64,000 nt of DNA from Melampsora larici-populina 98AG31 (Eukaryota > Basidiomycota > Pucciniomycetes > Pucciniales > Melampsoraceae), in assembly GCF_000204055.1 (NCBI RefSeq), contig NW_006768773.1, forward strand, positions 522,820-586,819, written 5' to 3'. Positions 36,742-49,495 of the stretch are shown here, one piece after another. The translations under genes and the position numbers were made by a program. A model generated the notes under the pieces. The model ran no database searches. It saw only the letters and a program-made list of their open reading frames with translations, and was not told where the DNA came from. Within the stretch, counting starts at the first letter, position 1. Each line of letters starts with the position of its first letter.

Positions 36742-38419
36742 TTTTCTTGGATTTGATTGAGTTTTTCTTTTTTAAAAAAATATCTGATTGATTGATTGAT
36801 CGACTTTTTTCTTTTGTTTTTGTTGGTTTAGGTGTGGGATTCGGTGTTCCGGAAGATCTATCGAGTTCATTGGTGGTTGACCTCTTCCAGATACCCCGCC
36901 GGGTCTTCTCTTCGGGATTAGTCAGCACTACCGGGTCGAGCCTCGGGCTTTTGGTCAGACATGGTCGCACGCTGCCACGCATTTAGTTTCTGCAGCACAT
37001 CATGCACGCATCTGGCCTTGCAGCATATCACGCACTCGGTATTTACAGAGCTCGGTGCCATGTTCCAGTTGTATGTACCTCCTTGTTTTACCTCACATCA
37101 CGTGCTGTTCAGCATGAGGCATACCCACGTCACAAGCCTCCACATGTCCGCCACATGAGGGACTGGGCGAAGCGCTGCAAAAATCCAATTCAACCGTAGT
37201 TGAAATACTATCGCAAGCAATCCAGCCCCTGTTGAATCAATATCAAAATTCCCTATTTTTATTAGTCAACTTCATGAGACTAAAAAAAATAGGGTGGCGC
37301 ATAGCCGGTTGCCATCATCTGATGGGCTCTCCAATCCAAAACTTCCTACTCCTCAGCCACAAGCCTTAGGCTGACCGCATCAGGATTGCCTGATATACCT
37401 TTCACAGATAAGGCTGTGGCCCTGAGCTCTCCGGTGGTGGTGCCCACGGGGGAGCCCAAAAAGGAAGTTTGTACCTTTGGGTTGGGGTCCTCATGAAGAA
37501 CCCCTTGCGAGATAGACGTTGGAACATCCTATAGAAGTTGAGCAAGCAATCGGGTCTGTGGGAATATGGCCTTGGGAATGAACCCGGACTCAGCTTTGTC
37601 ATCCCAATGAGATTTTGAACGGGGCACTTGGACATGCGAAAGGTCAGTGATATGTTCCTCCTGTTTAAATCTCTTCGGACAACTTCCTTGCTATACTTGC
37701 GCTAATTCAGGTGGCAAAATCCTGTGCTCGTCCGAACTTCGCCCAGTCCCTATGATCAAGCGTGGAGGGGGACAGGTCGCTCAAAATGTAGAAATTGTGT
37801 TGTCAGCCATTACATAAGAGGTAGCACATCACACTTTGTGGGCGCTAGAATGAGCTGTGGACACCTCGACCAAATGGCAGCAGATCCCTATAGATGGGAG
37901 GTCACACTGAGTTGGCGCAATCAACCGCAATCAATGGTACAGATAACAAGTCATTAATAGAATCACATTTCGCTAATGCGCTCCTAGTAGTTAGTCAAGA
38001 CAACGTGCAAGTATCAAAGCACCAATTGAATAGCTTCAAGTCTTTACGGTTCGAAAAGATGTGGGGGGTCAGCAGTAATTGAGCATGAGTACAATGACCG
38101 AAATGAAAGATCATGATCACCATTCAAACGCAAAGAGAAAATACATTTCGTGGATTCAGACAAAGAACAAAATTGAAAGTAACAGGGCCGCAGGTATGAG
38201 GAAGCACGATTGATTTTCTAGAGTCTCATAAAACAAGTCTTGACGACGTGATCTCCATGCACCTCGGACGCACAAAGATGAATGTGCGAGAAAAACTGTC
38301 AGATACTTGACGTAGGGTGTTCGATTCTAAGAAGCAATGTACACGTCAGGACAAGTGAGAACAGATATGAGCTAGTGAGATGGCTCACTTTCTGCGGACA
38401 CGAGAGCATCGTTGCACGC
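36742..38419. other. 1.7-kb stretch without a recognised gene
   Basis: No supportable coding sequence. The minus frame at 37635-37402 reads fairly protein-like (SPGSFPRPYSHRPDCLLNFY) but is isolated and unrecognised; it could be a transposon fragment. A hairpin at 37251-37294 is listed separately. The part next to 36741 should be the mS33 promoter. Confidence 0.4.
37251..37294. repeat. 17-bp hairpin
   Basis: Arms 37251-37267 (CCCTATTTTTATTAGTC) and 37278-37294 are inverted copies with one mismatch around a 10-nt loop. Confidence 0.7.
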
Positions 38420-40225
38420 TTATTCCTTGGCTTTCTGGTAGTCTTCCATCTGATAAATAAACCAAATAAGTATCACTATGCATGGCGAGCGACGACACGG
38501 CGACAGACCTCAGCGTCCAAATCAGCGGCAGATTTTGGTGGTTGCTTGTTGTTTTTGCCTCGTGGCTTGCCTCCGGTTCGACGTGGCTGACCGGCAGCGG
38601 GAGCAGCTTGCCTAATTTCATTAATCGCAAGGTGACCCAGTAGCGTAGTGTATTGATGTACCAGGTGTGATTTGAGTAGGTAGGAATGCAATATTGACAA
38701 AAGCGGATTCAAGAAACAGAGCAGTTGTAGTAAGTATCGACCCGAAGGTATGGGCAATGGCTTTGAGGACGAGAATCTCCCCCAATCCGACAATGATCAC
38801 AAAGAGTTTCCCAAGAACTAGGAAACGGTGTGGGTTTCAATTGTAAAATATTGAGATCTTAATCACCTGACGGAAACAGCTGGCTTAGGAGCAGGAGCCA
38901 CGCGAGTTGACAAAGGCGGAGGTGGAATGCGAGCAGGGTCGAGGATGATTTCTACTTTCATGGGTCGATCTAAAACGTACAATGATGTGAAGTATATGAA
39001 GGTTTGAGGGTACGAGTCGTGTTGTGAAATTTGGTAGAGATGAGGTGATGCAAGAGGGGTCAAGGTCTATCAGTACACTGATTTTGTTCAGGTCCAAGTG
39101 GTAGCGCGCCAGCGAAAGCGGAAAGGTAGGGGTGCGCCGGTAGTCATGATTTTCTTCGCAGCTATCGAACAATCGACAAAAAGACCTTTCTTCAAGCTTC
39201 TGACCCTCGGTCAAAATAACGCTTGCCCTTGAGCTTGAACAAAAGTCGCACGTAGCAACAAGTTGTTGGACAACGGATAGCCAGTGAGTCGTCATAGGTA
39301 CAATGCGCTGGCTAGTCCGTGCGTGAATATCATTGAGCGATGAGCCAAGGCCAGTGAGGCACAAGTCTTCGTGGCATCAATATGACTATCAGATCGGCGA
39401 GAACCATGAGGCTGGACCGATATCACGTGGGTTCTAAGACTCTGGTAGGCTAGTGTCAATGGCCTGATGGAAGCATGCGGGCGGGCGGATAAAAACTCCT
39501 CCAATGAGGCGAGCAAGGAAACTGAAAGGCCTATGCAGAAACCTCAGCACAGAAATATCTAAAAGAGAAAAAGAACGAACTCTGGTCGATAAGGCGCTGG
39601 ACAAAAGGGAAAGATGTATGGTCAGTGATGAGGATCTAGAAGAGAAACAACGAAAGTAGGAAGAGACCTTGTTGTACTGTTGAAACGCCTTTGTGGCATC
39701 GTCATTTCTCTTGAATTCGACTTGGGCCGTGCCTTTTGATTGACCTCGATTATCATAGCTGAGGGCAACTTTCATCACTGGACCGACAGTAGTAGAGAAA
39801 AGTTCTCGGATTTGATTCTCAGTCACATCTGTAGGCAAGTTCGACACGATGATCTTGCTGCCTTGACCCATTTGAGCGGGAAGCTGAAGGATCTTGGCCG
39901 CAGGGGCCGCCATCGCGACAGGTTGGGGTCGAGTGGTAGTGCGACCGTGTCGACTTCGAGTTTAAGGTGAAGACATAAAAATGAGTACGAACGAGAGAAA
40001 TAGGGAATGATAGGATAGATATTCAAAGCTTACATGGGCCCGGTGGTATGGTTAGCTTTACCACCGCGACGAGCGACAGCTGCCGGACGGCGTTGCTTGC
40101 GTTTTTCAGAGATGCTACAGAGGAGAAGATAAGAGATGTCAACAAAAGGAGAACACGAGAGGAGGGGCGAGATAAGATAAGACCCACATGTCGTCTAATG
40201 GGCGATCAAGATTCATGGCAGACAT
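38420..40225 (-). CDS. YRA1: mRNA export adaptor Yra1/ALYREF (THO complex subunit 4)
   Basis: RNA-binding adaptor of the TREX complex that couples transcription and splicing to nuclear mRNA export. Seven exons: 40225-40188, 40114-40034, 39953-39668, 39596-39581, 38969-38867, 38611-38509, 38449-38420; total 657 nt, 218 residues, as in yeast Yra1. The N-terminal motif MSAMNLDRPLDDI and Arg-rich box (EKRKQRRPAAVARRGG) bind export partners. One RRM: SKIIVSNLPTDVTENQI (RNP2), GTAQVEFKRNDDATKAF (RNP1), then RLIDQNRPMKVEIILDP. An RGG-like Arg/Gly/Lys tail and a C-terminal helix DAEMEDYQKAKE follow. The fourth exon is only 16 nt, and its removal would break the RRM frame; the intron after it is about 610 nt, long for this genome. 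Confidence 0.92.
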
Positions 40226-43200
40226 ATTTATGATGTTCGAAGTGGAAAAGGGCGATTGTTAAATGGAGGATTGAATAGGTGGAAGAAAGTGATTGAAGTG
40301 AGAAGAGTTCAAGTGGAGATGGTTTGAGAGCAAGAGACAAGTTTTTATTTCTGTGATCGATCGAATGGAAGTGGGAGAAAGGAAAGTTTGAATTTAAACG
40401 AAAGGGAATTGGAAATCGAAACAAGGGGACAAGACAGGACAAGACTCAAGAGGGCACAGCTCAAATTCAAAACTCAATCACATACAGCTTAACCCTAAGT
40501 AATACACTTTCTGACCTCAACTCACAAAAGGAAGAGCTTTAAACTTTGCTAAGTCCCAAAATTTAAATACATAGTGGTTTGGTGTGTTAGGTACTTAATC
40601 CTACAGGCCTTAATGTTACATATGCATCGGGACTCGGTCGTGCATGCATAGCTTGGGTACCAGCGATGTCATTCTTGTGGCTCACAGTGTTCATCTGGCA
40701 AACGCGGCCATGTCCGCTCTAAAAAAACGGCTTTCGACGTACAGCTGTTCCAACAAAGATTGATTTTTTTGAAAATCTCGCCAATGTGCAAAACCCGGGT
40801 TTTGTCCCTCACTTGATTTTGTCTCTCCGCTAATTGGAAGAATACAGGAAATAATAAACCTGTAATCAAGTTTTGTCTTTGGTTTTAGCCGCTGCGGAGA
40901 CAACTTTCTCCAAAAAACAGTTGTCAACCTTTCTTGGAACCGCTGTAATAGCATCTGTCTTGATCAGAAAAGAAGCAAGAAGAAAATGAGATATCATGAT
41001 AATTTTGATTTTAGATCGAGAAAAATTCAATCACTTGTTTATTTGAGGTCTTATTCAATTGTTCAATGATTGGATACCGAATTGAATTGATTGGATCGAT
41101 TTTGTTCATAGCCATCATCTTGACCAAATGGCTTGAAGATGTAGACCAATTTTCCAAAGGAAAGATCTCATGTTTACAAGTGCTTGCAAATTCGGATGTT
41201 TAGATGGAGAACAGAAAAAGAATGATAAGATGGAAAAGAATGCTCAAGGATTTGATCTTAAGATATAATTTTGATGATTCTGACATTCAATCACCTGGTG
41301 TTGAATTTCTTGTGAGATTTGTCATTGAATGCAAGGTTGTGTACTTTTTCTTAAAAAATGAATCTTCTGATGAGGTACCCTCTTACAATGAGTTTGATCA
41401 ATCCCTTCAGTTTTCAAATGTTTGCTTATCCAAGAATTTTGGCAGATGATCATTATTGAATATTTGGGTCAATTTTGAAGACGTGAAAAATGGATTTACA
41501 CACTTGAAGGAAGCATAGAGTATCAAAAGTCAAGAGGAGATAATCCAGCTAGAATTTGAGTATTGGAAAACCCTGTTCAATTACAAAGCTCCATGTTTTG
41601 TTTTGGGATAGGCAGCAAAGAGCCTGCTACCCACGCCATAGATTTATTCAAAAGCATTCAATTCATATAATTGGGTAGATCCTCTGAGATTGAACGCATC
41701 AGCTGGCGCCTGAAGCATAAGCACTTACCATAATAACCACTATCAATTCAAACACTATTTCAGTATGTTCCTGCGGAATCTGGTAAAAATTGTTGTCCTT
41801 TTTCTTTGTTGCTCATATGTCACCATGCTATCAATTTTGTGTACCTCTCTTCATGAGCCTTCAGTGCTGGGCTGTGCAAATCATGCCATTTCCTCATCAG
41901 CATCAGTTTGCTGAGGACTGCTGAGGATGTATCTCCAAATCACCTCAGAACTGAATTGTGGAGTAAACCAACCGGCATGTTCCATCATTTCATCCTTTTG
42001 ATGGTCCTCAAAAGACCAACCGTGTAAAAATTATCAATACTTCCTCCAAATATAAAATGATGATTGGGGATGTTGCAAGACAAATCCAATCAACATCCAA
42101 TCTACCTCAGTTACCCAAATTACCTGAATGCATAGCACAGAGGACTTCCGGTCCTGCTCAATCCATGTCCTCCATGCCAATCAAAATCAAAGAATTGATT
42201 GTCTACTGGCTTGATTGTCTTCCATAACGTAGGAGTATTGAAAGTGGCCATAGAGCTTCAGAATTACAGCAGCAATCTCAACATCAGCATAAGTTTGGTG
42301 ACCATGATTGTAGCTTCTTTTTGCTGAGCTTGAGGGAAGGAAGCAAGTGGCTTGACTGATTATGAACAGGTGACATCTGAGTTGAGTACAAAGAATGGTG
42401 AATCATCTTTTCCAAGAATTTCTTTTGCAAGAGCATGCCCCTTAGTTAAAGAAGATCATCAAAAGTAGGTTTTTGTCAGTTGCCAATTCAAATGCAACTG
42501 GTCATCAAGAAAATATTTCACATAGTAGTGTTTATAATGGCTCAGTTTCAACACTCAAAGTGATTAGAATTCCATATTTCTTGTCTGTATCTTTCAAAAC
42601 AGTCACCTTCACCTCAGGACAATACTTTGCAGCCAAAACAATTTCAACTGAACCACCCTTAAAATGATTCAAAGTAAAATTGAAGATAAGAATGATGATA
42701 TTGAGAATCTGAAAATGACATGGATAAAAACGGGGCCTACGGTCACTGTGGTTTTGATCTGATGAAGGATTTGATGTCTGCAGATATAGTAGAAGTGCTG
42801 AAATGATACAGAAGGTAAGCAGTGTTGGGACTGTTTTGCTCAGTTGAATAATTGTAGCAATGGACTTGATCACTTGAATGTCAGAGAGATCAATACTGGA
42901 AAAACATTCAACAGAGAGAGATGTAAATTGGAATCCACCTTCTCTCAGTCTCTCCATGTTTCTCTGGATTTATCAAATTGATAAGTCTGAGAGTGATATT
43001 GGAAACATGAGTGGAATTCTTATCTCCCAATTTGTTTCTGGGAATAGATAACTCACAAAGACTGTTCAAAGGAAGCAGAGAGTGCTGTCAAAAAGGAACC
43101 TGCTGTTGAATTAATGTGACCACAACCTTCAACAGATTCATCTAGTTTGAAATGATCCAGGGGTTTTTCAAACATTGGAGGCTTGCTTTCAAGTGCGCTT

Positions 43201-43367
43201 ATTTTTGTCTGGAGTCATAAGTATTGATCTTGGCTCTTCTAGTGACACACTTCAGTTTATTATAGGTCATCTAACTCTCAGGTGAAAGTTTTGGGCGGAA
43301 ATATCAACTATGGTAATGATGGAAAGATTAGAATAGACAAACCAAATTCACTGGACTATACCATGTT
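40226..43367. other. 3.1-kb gene-poor stretch
   Basis: No intact gene recognised apart from the small TA-flanked element at 40742. A minus frame at 42957-42532 contains a hydrophobic segment (LLTFCIISALLLYLQ) but no known motif, and a plus frame lies at 41204-41449; both may be chance or relics. Confidence 0.4.
40742..40945. mobile_element. 204-bp MITE with TA target duplication (mariner-like), copy 1
   Basis: Ends CAGCTGTTCCAA and TTGGAACCGCTG are inverted repeats with one mismatch, flanked by TA on both sides (40740-40741, 40946-40947). The whole element recurs in inverse orientation at 49291-49495 with only scattered differences. No coding capacity of its own. TA duplication and size suggest a non-autonomous Tc1/mariner-type element. 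Confidence 0.8.
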
Positions 43368-43789
43368 TTTAATTAAGGATCCCACTATTTGGCGTCTGTT
43401 TTTCGAGATCCAAAGCCCGGAAACCGGATAACAAAGCGGGCTTCCAACTTTCGTAGAAAACCGGGAATGCCCGGTTTTGAAATGAAATTATTAAACCGCG
43501 CACTTTGACTTTAAACAACTCCAAAAACTCTGAGATGCACAGCTAGCCTCTCGTAGCCCGTCCATCATCTTGTCACAGGCTCTCAGTAGAAATTACTGCT
43601 ACTATGCACTTTGAAATCCATGTAATATTTGTCATTCCTTTGCCACGCTTAAAGGGCATACACATGATAAGAAAGAAAGACAAGACACCAACAAACAAAA
43701 GTATAATAACGAGTGTGACAAGTGTAACAAGTGTGATGTGTAGTGAGTGTGAGAGGAGACAGATGAGAAAAACAAAAAAGTGTGTAAAA

Positions 43790-46700
43790 CTAGGTGGATT
43801 GTCTGTGATTAGTCCAGCTATCCAACCGATCTTGGTAGCTTTTGACCCAACTAGGTATTGTAGTTGTGTCAAGCATGGCTGAGTTGTTGGACTTACCATA
43901 CACCTCTGGAAAAGGTATCAAGCCCACCTTAGGTGCTAAGCTCACAAAATGCTGTTTGTTGACAAATGCGAGTACAATAGGAATCTCCTTGTTGGGTTGG
44001 GTCTGATAAGGAAAAAATGTGTAACAGTTGGATGGCAGTGGATCCAATTTGATCATTGGCCTATTGTACGTACTCGCAATCACATAACCTAAATACGGCA
44101 TTTGCAACCAATATTGCTCACTGCATTCAAGCCCTTTCCAATCCAGTCGGACCAGAAGGTCTTGAGCTACCTTGGCAGCATACAGGCGATAATTCCGCGT
44201 CTTCATGGCAGGCCGAGTCCGAGCAACTGAAATCAGAGCCTCGTGGTCTTTTGCATTAGACCTGAGCTCGGCTAGTAACTTGGTTCGAACATGCAGATAC
44301 AAATCTGTAGAGTAGAACTGAACACTTGTGGCAATTGCATAATACCCACAGTTTCCAAACGGTGGTGGATCAAAAATCAAGTTGACATATGGAACCATGA
44401 AGTGTGGAATCTGCTTCAATATGTTTTGGTCCTGTGGCGAGGTCAGAGCGCTTTTGCGAGCTGGATGTTTTGAGTCTGAGTTCAAACTGAATTTGTTGGT
44501 GTTTCCTTTGGAATCTGACGACTGAGAGGCTGAGATTACTGTGATTTTCTTGGTGTTACCAAGCTTCAACGGAACATTGTTGTCATTCTGAGAAAAGACA
44601 GCCACTCCAAAAGCTCGGCTTCGTTCGAGAATCCTCATGACTTTGGCATTGGTGACTGGCAGGCCCACATCTTTGGCAATCATGGATAGGGCAAGTTCGG
44701 GCAACAGTACGCGACAAAGGAAGTAATCCAATGGAAACGGCTTGCTGTCGAGTGTGGTCTCAGAATCCGTGTCCAAGAACATCTTGGACAGCACCTTGAA
44801 CATAACGAGAAAACCAATCTGACCATAACTAATGGTTTTGTTCAGTCATCAAAAACAGAAAAGCACAGGTTGTCAAAATTGAACTCACTATCCGGGCTGC
44901 TCCAGCTCATATCCCTCAAACTTGCCAAGCATACTAAACATCCGTGATCCCTGGGTTTTCCACTGGGATTGGGCAACATTGAGAAAAGAGGAAGGGATTT
45001 CCTGCTTGAAAATCTGGGCAAGACGACTTTGATGTTTCTGAATACATCTAGACATTGTGTGTATTAGGTCCAATACAATTTGCAGTTTGTGAGGGTGAAG
45101 AATGGACTCACTGTTCCAATAAATCGAAGTTGATCTGCATAGGCCATTCATCACGTATCCCCATGGGTATCACATCTTTTTCCTCACGATGAAGATGACA
45201 AAAAGCTGCAGTTTGGGGTAACTACAATTCACAAATTGTCCATTTGAAGAGTAACCCGAATGATTAGCAATTTATATCAAAGAGATCAACACAAAAGCTT
45301 ACTCACAGGTAAATCCATAGCATCTCGATGACCTCCTATTTGCTTGTGTATGCTGGGCAAAGCAAAAAGGACCGTCTTCAGACTCAATAGTTTCTTGGAT
45401 GGCTCTGATGGCATTGGGTCATCGCAGAAAGGACACAGATTGTGATTGTCAGAGTTCAACTGAGAAGACCCAAAAGATATGCTGCTGGTGTCCAAAAGTG
45501 CCAATTCCAGAAGCTCTTTGTTAGAGGGTTGTGTCAACCCGCTCAAGGTCAATGCTGTGCTTGACTTGTTGTTTGACGTTGATGGTTGAATCACGACCGA
45601 GGTTGATGCTGTCACAGAAAGAGTCGTGGATGATGATGTGGGAGCCAATAAAGACTTGATGGGACAGCGGTTGGCTGGATGAGTAGGGAGCTTGCACAAG
45701 CTGCACTTGTAAATCCGCTTTGCTTTGATCTCTTGAGATACCATCAGGTCCGATTGTTTGCCTTCTCCTATTTGTGAAATTGATGATAATTGAGAACGTT
45801 TGACCTCTTGATCTATTGCGTCAGATGGCTTGATCTGTGCTGGAGAGTGAGACCCATGAGTTGGTTCGAGCTGAGTTGATTCAAGCTCAATACTAGCGCT
45901 GTCATCATTGTCTGTTTCGGATTCTTCAGAATATTTGTTGGCTATATCTTCATCTGGATTGTTGAGAATATTGTTGGCACGTTGGGGACAGGAGGTTAAG
46001 CAGTGGTTACGCTTGCCACAATAGCCGCATTTCTTAGGTTGAGACTTTTTTGCTTCTTTGACGGTTTCTATCTCAAATTCCAATTTCCATTGCGTATTCT
46101 TTGCTTTTCCTTTTTCAGATGGAGCTGGGCGTTTTTGGCTGTTACGAGGTCGGCCTCGTTGATTGACTTTGACTGCGGCGTTTGCAATTGGCACCAGTGA
46201 ATACCAACCAGATGCGAGCTTTCCAAGCTCTTCATATATCTTCCGCAAAGCATGTTTGGGCAGGTTGATTAAGTGGTCAAACTTTGATTGCACAGCTTTC
46301 AATAGCTCTCCATGATCACGTGGAGAAATCTCTATAGACATATGACATTGCTGGTGGACAAGGGATGCTGGAATATATTTAGTTTTGGTCAAGGCATTAG
46401 CAATCTCGTGCAAACACGGCAGTCCCCACACGCCACGGAAGGTCTTCATGCAAGTCCTATTCAGAGAATCAGGTATCAAATCATATTGCCCCTTGATTTT
46501 TTTGAGTGTGAAATGTGAGATTGTGCGATTCAGCTCTTGAAACATGTTGGGTAGGCCAAGTAAAGTCTTTTGGCTTTCAATTCCTGTCGAAATGAATATC
46601 TCGTCATATTGAGAATCCCCGGCACGCTTGAAAGCCTTGAAACGAGTGATAAAATTGTTGTTGTTGCCCTCCAGAAAGTCTTTGAGGCAACGGTGGCCGC

Positions 46701-48061
46701 CCTTGAGTTGAGATGTGGATGAGTTTCCGAAATGGGGGGTCTGAGATGTGAAAAGTGCCACAAACTTATCAGTTCGATAAAGCCACAATTTTTCCAGGTA
46801 TTCCAAGACTTTGTGATGATGGGCCATCTTCTTTACAGCCTCAAGGTTTTCGTCATATTCAGTGATTGTTGTGCTTTGCATAAACCAATTCTAAAGCTTC
46901 ATGAACTCGGTGAATTCAGGTCCGGTGAACTTGCTCTTACAGGTACCTATGTTGAAGTTGATGTGCCAAATGCATAAAAGATGAGTTGAAGCAGGAAAAA
47001 CTTTCCCAATTGCATTGTACAGAGCAGGCTCTGCATCGGTACAGAACGTCTTTGGAAGGTTTGACTTGTTGGAGGAGGTGAAAGCTTTGTCTTCAGTTGT
47101 TTGGATACCGACAGAATTCGAATTTGAAGTAGGAACTTGTGAATTGTTGGCATTGGATGTCTTCAAAAGGTCCAAGGTGTTTTGGTTGGAGTGAGAGCTT
47201 GATTCTGGTTTGCTGGAAGGTGGTTGTTCTTTGGAAACCGGTTCATAAACTACCGATTTCAACTGTTCCAAAGCCCATACGTACATATCCGCAACCTCGC
47301 TGTGCATAAAGCATAAGGCCACGGTGAAAGTTTTGTGTGTGTTGGATGTGCCAACGATATGAAACAGGGGGAGATTAAACCGATTGGTCTTGTAGGTGCA
47401 GTCAGGACCAATGACGGTGTGAAAACAACAAGCCATAGTGATTGCTTGAGGGCTGGCCAACAACAAGGACTGTAATGTTCCATCAAGTGCCGTCATTGTA
47501 TGAAAGGCCCAATTGGCGTCTGAAATCAAATAAAATAAACCCTGGATGGGTGTACGCCCAGCCAACCAAGATGTCTTCAGTCAATATCAAGTGTTGTGAA
47601 TATCTTGAACTAGAGGATCTGAACCTTCTGGGAAGTTGATGAGATGACAAATCTGTGAGGCTCGACACCCAGCTGAGGATAGTGTTTTGATTTGACCCAT
47701 GACATGGTCTGAGAATTGCCGGTTTTTTGAAAGATTATGTGGCTGGTTGAAAGCAGGATGGTTGTGTTCGTGTTTGTCAGGGTTCTTCAAGTCCCGCTGG
47801 ACAATCCATTGAGAGGGTTTCTGATGGTAATTGAGTGATATCTTGAAGAGACACCCCGTCATCTTCATCGAGGTTTCGCGGACCTTAGCGATTGACTGGA
47901 CCGGGCATCCAAGTGCACATCTGAAGTAGACCTGTGACTTCCGTTGCTTATTGCCTCTGTGGCTCTTGATAGCAATTGCATATCTTTGATGCCTAGCTAC
48001 CGCGTTCAAATACATAACACCGCTTTCAACTTCCCGAATTGTGGCGATTCCAATAGACGAA
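43790..48061 (-). pseudogene. MULE transposase fused to zinc knuckles, RTC4 domain and OTU-like protease; three premature stops
   Basis: Mutator-type transposase with an unusual C-terminal half. Exons 48061-45307, 45221-45112, 45047-44889, 44828-43897, 43830-43790. Order of parts: FLYWCH/FAR1-like N-terminal region (QVYFRCALGCPVQS, HEHNHPAF); MULE core (GLFYLISDANWAFHTMTALD, LPLFHIVGTSNTHKTFTVAL, FCTDAEPALYNAIGKVFPAS, LLCIWHINFNIG); zinc knuckles CGYCGKRNHCLTSC and CSLCKLPTHPANRC; RTC4 domain (LCPFCDDPMP, AFCHLHREEKDVIP, then PGYYGQIG rebuilt exactly across a splice join); and an OTU-like domain with catalytic Cys context FGNCGYYAIA and His in NKQHFVSL. In-frame stops: TGA 47587-47589, TGA 47581-47583, TAG 46891-46893. 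From 46881 onward, through knuckles, RTC4 and OTU, the frame is free of stops. Confidence 0.82.
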
Positions 48062-48155
48062 CTGGTTCAACACCTGTGTGTCACAAAAGATCATAGTAAA
48101 AATTAAATAGCTGTCAGCTTGGTGTGAATTAAGGTGGAAACAACAGAAGATATAC

Positions 48156-48767
48156 CAATGGGGGGCCATTTTTGCCACGTTCAGCTTGTAGGTCAATCAC
48201 ATCAACGTCCATATCATCAAGAGGGGGTTGCTGATTGACTATTGGTATTGGATGTGTTGGGTGAGAAGTTGATGCATCTGCTGATGTGTTGAATAACGAC
48301 GAGTTCAAAGTGGTTGAAATAATGGAGGTAGTCTTGTCTTCAATGAGAGGAGCAGATGGAGGAAACTCGGCAGGATGAGAAACATTGGAAAGTTGAGACA
48401 CAGGAGCGGATTGAGTCGGTAGAGTAACAGTAACAGCCGATTTGACGCTTGTCTTGGACTCAATAAAGCTAGGATCAGGTTGAGAATGAGAAGCAGCGTC
48501 TTCATCGTGGTCCGTATTGTGAAATGATGAGGCAGGTAAATGAGATCCATAAGGAAACGGTGACGGATAGGGAGGATATGGCCAATTGGGAAGGGCTGAA
48601 TTGTTTACAGTATTGTCTTTGTGAGATGGATACGGAAATGGTGGGCAGTAAGGTGGGTACATAAAAGGTGGAGGTGGAAACGGTGGATAGACTGGGTAGC
48701 CTTGGGGAGCACTACGGTTCACCAATTTTTTCTTCACAGTCAAAGTAGAAGGTCCTGGTATTGACAT
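48156..48767 (-). CDS. Proline-rich N-terminal exon of the MULE gene (link unresolved)
   Basis: Minus-strand frame from ATG 48767 (MSIPGPSTLTVKKK) with a Pro/Tyr-rich segment (YPPYPSPFPYG and similar) and an acidic end (DDMDVDVIDLQAE). It sits just upstream of the transposase core. A donor GTATAT follows at 48155, but the phase does not match the best acceptor at 48062, so either another splice site is used, a small indel is present, or it is a separate gene. Confidence 0.5.
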
Positions 48768-49290
48768 CGTCAAAGATATGAATGTGATGTTTGGGATTGG
48801 AGGGCCGGTTGAGTTGAAAAGACAAGGGAAATGGACAAAAGTAAACAACGGCTGTGATCAGACAATGGTCAGCAACTTACTTACTTGAAATCTCGGATGA
48901 AGGCAGGGAGAGATAGAGATGAAACAGACTTACCATCTTGGGACAAGGCTTGTTGAGGATGGTGGGTTGAACTTGTAAGTTGAATAGACTGGTGCTGGGT
49001 TGAATATGAGGGCAGTCTTAGTGTGGCTATCTTGTTTTGGTCTTTCATCCTGGATTGAGAACACAAGTGCCCACTTGGATGAGCTTGGATTCCCACTATT
49101 GCCCACTTCTGAGAGTTCAGTAGCCCGGTTTCCTCCGAGCGGGCACGAGCTGCTGTATGAGCCCGGAAGTGACGCGGCTGCAGCCAAATTTGGCTGAGGC
49201 GGGTCTGGGTTCTTGGAAAAAAGACTGATTTACGCGGGTAAAGCACCGAGAAAAGCGGGCTTTGGGTATTACTTGAGTGGGCGCCAAATA
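48768..49290. other. 5' region of the MULE gene and right subterminal part of the MULE
   Basis: No clear coding sequence of its own. It is unusually GC-rich near 49080-49260, with repeated GCCCGG/GCGGG words that echo those near the left end at 43410-43470. Confidence 0.5.
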
Positions 49291-49495
49291 CAGCTGTTTC
49301 AAGAAAGGTTGACAACTTTTTGCTGGAGAAAGTTGTCTCCGCAGCGGCTGAAACCAAAGACAAAACTTGATTACGAGTTTATTATTTCCTGTATTCTTCC
49401 AATTAGCGGAGAGACAAAATCAAGTGAGGGACCAAAGCCGGGTTTTGCACATTGGCGAGATTTTCAAAAAAAATCAATCTTTGTTGGAACAGCTG
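49291..49495. mobile_element. 205-bp MITE, copy 2, inserted in the MULE right terminal repeat
   Basis: Inverse-orientation copy of 40742-40945, flanked by TA (49289-49290 and 49496-49497). Removing it and one TA rebuilds the MULE right terminus so that it mirrors the left one, which shows the MITE arrived after the MULE. Confidence 0.88.

Noticed and set aside
38281..38345. tRNA-like T-arm motif (GTTCGATTC)
   Set aside because: No matching acceptor, D-arm or anticodon stem could be folded around it.
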